16,695 nt of DNA. It comes from Actinomycetota bacterium (GTDB lineage: Bacteria; Actinomycetota; Acidimicrobiia; Spongiisociales; ZC4RG35). Shown here piece after piece: positions 13,804-16,695 of this stretch. Each line of letters opens with the position of its first letter. Position 1 is the first letter of the stretch. The stretch covers positions 1 to 16,695 of the forward strand of contig JAPUJM010000152.1 of assembly GCA_027296205.1 (NCBI GenBank). The letters run 5' to 3'. The notes below the pieces were generated by a model. It saw only the letters and a program-made list of their open reading frames with translations. It was not told where the DNA came from and did not search any database. Position numbers and translations under genes: made by a program.

Positions 13804-14001
13804 ATGACACGTCTGTGGATCAGGTTGCTCGTAGGTGGCAACGATGAGAGCGGGCAGGCAACTGTTGAGTATTTCCTGGTGATTCTCGCCGCCAGCGCGC
13901 TGGCGATAATTGCCTTGAAGTGGTTTCAGTCGGGTAGCGGCGGAGGTCTCTTGGGAAGTCTGTTTGGCAGGGTGATCGGATGGGTGGTCGGCAGGTTCTG
14001 A
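13804..14001 (+). CDS. Flp/DUF4244-like pilin subunit
   Basis: A 65-residue probable pilin. The leader is 17 residues ending DESG, followed by QATVEYFLVILAASALAIIA. Cleavage after Gly17 would put Glu at +5 and Tyr at +6, the exact class III prepilin signature recognised by TadV/CpaA-type peptidases. The hydrophobic helix after it is the fibre core. The tail is glycine-rich (SGSGGGLLGSLFG) and ends in a second amphipathic stretch, as in the DUF4244 proteins of actinobacterial Tad loci (Rv3656c-like). Start ATG 13804 is chosen because GGAAGGA (13791-13797) lies 6 nt upstream; ATGs at 13789 and 13798 precede or overlap that site. It overlaps the TadE gene by 22 bp. The matching peptidase is not in the window. 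Confidence 0.85.
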   Translation: MTRLWIRLLVGGNDESGQATVEYFLVILAASALAIIALKWFQSGSGGGLLGSLFGRVIGWVVGRF

Positions 14002-14363
14002 CCAGGGACGGCGGCAGTGTGACCGTCGAGTTCTTCCTGGTTGTGCCGTTGCTGATTGTGGTCCTGGTCGGCGGCCTCCAGGTTGTCTCTCTTGCCCGGG
14101 CCAGGATCGAGTTGCTGGGCGCGGTTCGCGACGGCGCTCGGGTTGCGGCGACGAGCCCGGATCCGGCCAAGGCTGTCGAAGCCGTTCAGAACGCGCTAGC
14201 GCCATCGGTTCGGGACCGGGTGCGGATCTCGGTATCACGGCCCGGTGTGGTCGGCGCACCGGCTCGAGTCTCGGCTCGGCTGCGGCATAGGTTGGGGGCG
14301 CCGTTCCCTGACCACTTTGGGGTCGATCTGTCGGCGTCGGCCACGATGCTCGTTGAGAGGTGA
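13980..14363 (+). CDS. tadE: TadE-like pseudopilin
   Basis: A 127-residue minor pilin-like protein. The N-terminus reads RDGGSVTVEFFLVVPLLIVVLVGG: cleavage after Gly12 gives Glu at +5, then a long hydrophobic helix, as in TadE proteins. The rest is an extracytoplasmic domain beginning with the family pattern ARIELLGAVRDGARVAATS. TadE-type pseudopilins are thought to prime or cap the pilus. The gene begins inside the end of the pilin gene (22-bp overlap, different frame), so both are likely translated from one message. It is followed 12 nt later by the second TadE-like gene. Position matches Rv3655c in the mycobacterial cluster. Confidence 0.85.
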   Translation: MGGRQVLTRDGGSVTVEFFLVVPLLIVVLVGGLQVVSLARARIELLGAVRDGARVAATSPDPAKAVEAVQNALAPSVRDRVRISVSRPGVVGAPARVSARLRHRLGAPFPDHFGVDLSASATMLVER

Positions 14364-14375
14364 GGCTGTGGAGAT

Positions 14376-14762
14376 GTGAGCTCTGAGAGAGGGGCGATGG
14401 CAGTTGCGATGGCCGGTGTCATCGCCCTCCTTTCGGTGGTCGCTGTGGCCACCGCGTCGCTCGGCGTGGCCTATTCTGCCCGAGTTCAGGCGAATATCGC
14501 AGCCGACGCCGGCGCTCTAGCTGCGGCAGTTGCCACCTATCCGGGAACCGGAAGGCAGAGTCCCGAGAAGGAGGCGCGCGCCGTCGTGGCCAGGAACGGG
14601 GCAAGACTCGTCTCGTGCATCTGCCGAGTCGACCCCACTTTGCGCATCAGAGTGGTGCTGGTCGTCACGGCAATGGTGGTCGACGTCCCCGTCTTTGGAG
14701 ATCTGGAGATCATGGGAGTGTCCCGGGCCGAGTTCGATCCTCGTCTTTGGCTCGGCCGATGA
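14376..14762 (+). CDS. TadE-like protein of the helicase/secretion neighbourhood (Rv3654c-like)
   Basis: A 128-residue protein. The N-terminal SSERGAMAVAMAGVIALLSVVAV has a Gly before a hydrophobic helix, as in pilin-like leaders, but no Glu at +5, so processing may differ. The following VAYSARVQANIAADAGALAAA is the most typical part of this family, in which the helix continues into a secreted domain. Two cysteines (CICRV, near residue 81-83) could be redox-active or structural. The start is GTG 14376; ATG 14397 would remove the charged leader. In actinobacteria this gene closes the Tad operon and is usually followed by a DEAH-box helicase. Here the next gene is a PolX polymerase. Confidence 0.8.
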   Translation: MSSERGAMAVAMAGVIALLSVVAVATASLGVAYSARVQANIAADAGALAAAVATYPGTGRQSPEKEARAVVARNGARLVSCICRVDPTLRIRVVLVVTAMVVDVPVFGDLEIMGVSRAEFDPRLWLGR

Positions 14763-14783
14763 GGCCGCTCCGACCAATATCAG

Positions 14784-14790
14784 TGATAAT
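14784..14790 (+). promoter_or_regulatory. Possible -10 element for polX
   Basis: TGATAAT contains GATAAT (5 of 6 match to TATAAT) and ends 8 nt before ATG 14799. No Shine-Dalgarno precedes the ATG, so a leaderless or nearly leaderless transcript is plausible. No -35 match was found 17 nt upstream. It lies in the 36-nt gap after the Tad operon. Confidence 0.35.
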
Positions 14791-14798
14791 CCCGACCG

Positions 14799-16529
14799 AT
14801 GACCACGCGATCAGACCTGATTCGGATGCTCGTCGAGCTGACCAAGCTGACGGCCCTTGATGAAGGGTCACCGCAGGCGTTCAAGGTCAGGGCCTACGAG
14901 AACGCCATCGCCGGCATCGAAGGCCATCACGGAGAGCTTTCGGGGCTCACCAAGGCAGAGTTGACCGAGATAAAAGGGGTGGGAAACTCGACCGCCGACA
15001 AGATCCTGGAGCTGGAGGCCACGGGCAAGGTCGCCAAGCTGGAGACCCTGCGGGATGAGTATCCGCCGGCATTTGTCGCTCTCACCAAGATTCCCGGTCT
15101 CGGTCCAAAGACCCTGAAGATGCTCCGGTCTCGGTTGGGCATCGAGGACATCGAAAGTCTCCAAGAGGCGGTGGATGCCGAGCAACTACGGGAACTGCCG
15201 GGTCTCGGTGAGAAATCCGAGCAGAAGATCGCAAAAGCGATCGATCGGCTCGGACTCCATGGCAAGGACCGTCGCACGCCACTGGTCGAGGTTCTCGGGT
15301 TTGCCAACTCGCTGGCGCAACGCATCGCTGAGATCGAAGGTGTCGTCGAGGCGGTGCCTTGTGGGTCGATCCGCCGTTTCTCGGAGACGGTTGGGGATGT
15401 TGACATCGTGGTGGCGACGACAGATCCGGGTCTGGTGGGGGATGTGGTGCTCGATTACCCCGAGGTGAGCGAGGTCGTTGGGGCGGGGGAGACCAAGATC
15501 TCGTTCCTCACCCGGGAAGGGCTCCAGGTCGACATTCGCACGGTGACACCCGACCAGCTGGGCTCCGCACTCCTCTATTTCACAGGGTCGAAGGCCCACA
15601 ACATCGCCTTGCGACAGAAAGCGATCGATCGCGGCTGGCTCCTCTCCGAGTACGGCCTTTTCGAGGACGAAGAGCTACTGGCGTCCGAGACCGAGGGCGA
15701 GATATACGAGGCTTTGGGCATGCAGGCCGTGCCACCGATGTTGCGTGAGGGGAGTGGTGAGGTGGAGGCCGCCTCGAACGAGGGACTACCGAACCTGATC
15801 GAGAGATCAGACATCAAAGGTGACCTTCACTATCACTCGGATCGGTCGGGAGACGGGCGGTCTTCACTGGAGGAGATGGTTGAAGCGGCCATCGGCGCCG
15901 GCTGGGAGTACGTGGCGTTCACCGACCATGGAGAAGACTTGGCCATCAACGGGTCGAGCCGTGATCAGATGCTGGCCCACCGTGATCAGATTCGAGATCT
16001 CGACTCCAGCTACCCCGAGATCAGACTTCTGTTCGGGTGTGAGCTGAACATCGGACCCGACGGCGATCTCGATTACGACTCGGATTTTCGCTTGGAGTTC
16101 GACTATTGCGTCGCCTCTATCCATTCCTACTTCGACATGTCCCCGGACCAGCAGACGACTCGCATTCTGACTACATTGCAAGATCCCGCAGTCAACGCCA
16201 TCGGGCATCTCACCGGGCGATACGTCGGAAGAAGACCGGGGGTCGAGCTCGACATCGGAGTTGTCCTCGAAGCCCTCGCCCTCACCGGTGTGGCCCTCGA
16301 GATCAACGGCGCTCTGGACCGTCTCGACGCGACATCGGAGGTGGCAAGGCGGGCAATGTCTGTGGGAGTGGACGTCGTCATCGACACCGATTCACACCAC
16401 ACCCGCGATCTGGTGAGGATGGACTACGGCGTCCGCTATGCCCGGAGAGGCTGGGTCACGTCCGACCGGGTGCTCAATGCGCGCACCGTCGACCAGTTGC
16501 TGACCAGAGTGGCGGCACGCCGCGTCTAG
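14799..16529 (+). CDS. polX: DNA polymerase X family protein with PHP domain
   Basis: A 576-residue bacterial PolX, a repair polymerase for gap filling with an added metal-dependent nuclease. The N-terminal 8-kDa-like region has a helix-hairpin-helix (IKGVGNSTADKI), followed by two more (IPGLGPKTLKML, LPGLGEKSEQKI). The polymerase site is GSIRRFSETVGDVDIVV with metal ligands Asp200 and Asp202, and the third, Asp245, in VDIRTV. The PHP domain starts near residue 342: DLHYHS (His344, His346), FTDHGED, GCELNI, ASIHS, IGHLTGR and DTDSHH. All expected metal ligands seem present, so both activities are likely. One extra Gly lies in HSDRSGDG, and Leu replaces the usual Pro in IxHPTGR. Length is normal for the family. 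It is convergent with topA, only 18 nt apart. Confidence 0.95.
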   Translation: MTTRSDLIRMLVELTKLTALDEGSPQAFKVRAYENAIAGIEGHHGELSGLTKAELTEIKGVGNSTADKILELEATGKVAKLETLRDEYPPAFVALTKIPGLGPKTLKMLRSRLGIEDIESLQEAVDAEQLRELPGLGEKSEQKIAKAIDRLGLHGKDRRTPLVEVLGFANSLAQRIAEIEGVVEAVPCGSIRRFSETVGDVDIVVATTDPGLVGDVVLDYPEVSEVVGAGETKISFLTREGLQVDIRTVTPDQLGSALLYFTGSKAHNIALRQKAIDRGWLLSEYGLFEDEELLASETEGEIYEALGMQAVPPMLREGSGEVEAASNEGLPNLIERSDIKGDLHYHSDRSGDGRSSLEEMVEAAIGAGWEYVAFTDHGEDLAINGSSRDQMLAHRDQIRDLDSSYPEIRLLFGCELNIGPDGDLDYDSDFRLEFDYCVASIHSYFDMSPDQQTTRILTTLQDPAVNAIGHLTGRYVGRRPGVELDIGVVLEALALTGVALEINGALDRLDATSEVARRAMSVGVDVVIDTDSHHTRDLVRMDYGVRYARRGWVTSDRVLNARTVDQLLTRVAARRV

Positions 16530-16547
16530 TGGTGTGCCGGGGTGCTC

Positions 16548-16695
16548 TTACTTACCCAATCTGTCCCGTCGTGCCGCCAGAAGCTCGGCCGCCCGCTCAA
16601 TCGTGATGCTCTCGGGTGAGTCCGCTTTCCCAAGGGAGGCATTGACCTCTCCGTCGGTGACATACGGGCCGTAGCGACCGGACCGAAGAGTGACC
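16548..16695 (-). CDS. topA: DNA topoisomerase I, C-terminal end (partial)
   Basis: Only the last 48 residues are in the window, read on the minus strand and ending at TAA (16550-16548). They run RSGRYGPYVTDGEVNASLG and then SITIERAAELLAARRDRLGK (shown in two parts, a few residues between omitted). This is the C-terminal repeat of actinobacterial topoisomerase I, an ATP-independent enzyme that relaxes negative supercoils. The GRYGPYVTDGE-NASL motif followed by the SI-T-E-A-ELL helix is distinctive. In mycobacteria topA also lies close to the Tad/helicase cluster. The gene converges on polX without an obvious terminator. Confidence 0.88.
   Translation of the reverse strand, partial: VTLRSGRYGPYVTDGEVNASLGKADSPESITIERAAELLAARRDRLGK

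Noticed and set aside
13555..14259. Minus-strand frame across tadC, the pilin and tadE.
   Set aside because: It is Arg/Pro/His-rich and runs against three coupled plus-strand genes with recognisable signatures.
16530..16547. Possible terminator between polX and topA.
   Set aside because: The 18-nt gap has no stem or T-run; I see nothing in it.

Overview
The window looks like a chromosomal segment of a high-GC actinobacterium. A deep-branching lineage such as Acidimicrobiia is possible, but I cannot fix it further. The main evidence is a Tad-type pilus/secretion cluster in the arrangement known from mycobacteria and other actinobacteria: HAD-IB phosphatase divergent from CpaE-like, TadA, TadB, TadC, pilin-like, TadE and TadE-like genes, with topA nearby. 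Several start codons also sit 6-7 nt after a TANNNT -10 motif, as expected for the leaderless mRNAs common in this phylum.

Layout. 1-2421: 5'-truncated MMPL/RND-type membrane exporter. 2590-4218: a kinase of the aminoglycoside phosphotransferase fold followed 3 nt later by a phosphoribosyltransferase. 4231-4394: a non-coding imperfect palindrome with matching inverted ends, probably a dispersed or MITE-like repeat. 4408-4815: a small DUF3237-like protein. 4889-5668 (minus): enoyl-CoA hydratase/isomerase. 5796-6089: HU-like nucleoid protein with a strong terminator. 6203-8038: a tight operon of glycerophosphodiester phosphodiesterase, a secreted membrane-anchored protein and a GNAT acetyltransferase. 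7962-8621 (minus): a divergent IspD-like cytidylyltransferase. 8645-8977: a small unknown protein. 9007-10101: a chorismate mutase/prephenate dehydrogenase fusion.

10139-10912 (minus) is the HAD-IB phosphatase. 10930-14762 is the Tad operon: degenerate CpaE/Ssd-like protein, TadA ATPase, TadB and TadC platform proteins, a Flp/DUF4244-like pilin, TadE and a second TadE-like protein, mostly with overlapping starts and stops. 14799-16529 encodes a PolX DNA polymerase with a PHP nuclease domain. 16548-16695 (minus) is the C-terminus of DNA topoisomerase I.

The Tad genes probably build one envelope-spanning pilus or secretion device: TadA powers it, TadB/TadC form the membrane platform, and the small protein with a class III leader is the likely fibre subunit. 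The prepilin peptidase is not in the window. The most unusual items are the palindromic element, the apparent loss of the P-loop in the CpaE-like protein, TyrA and IspD homologues that seem to lack key substrate or catalytic residues, and two very short divergent promoter regions whose -10 motifs overlap on a palindrome. No CRISPR array, tRNA, rRNA or insertion-sequence transposase was seen, and no stretch over 300 bases lacks a gene.
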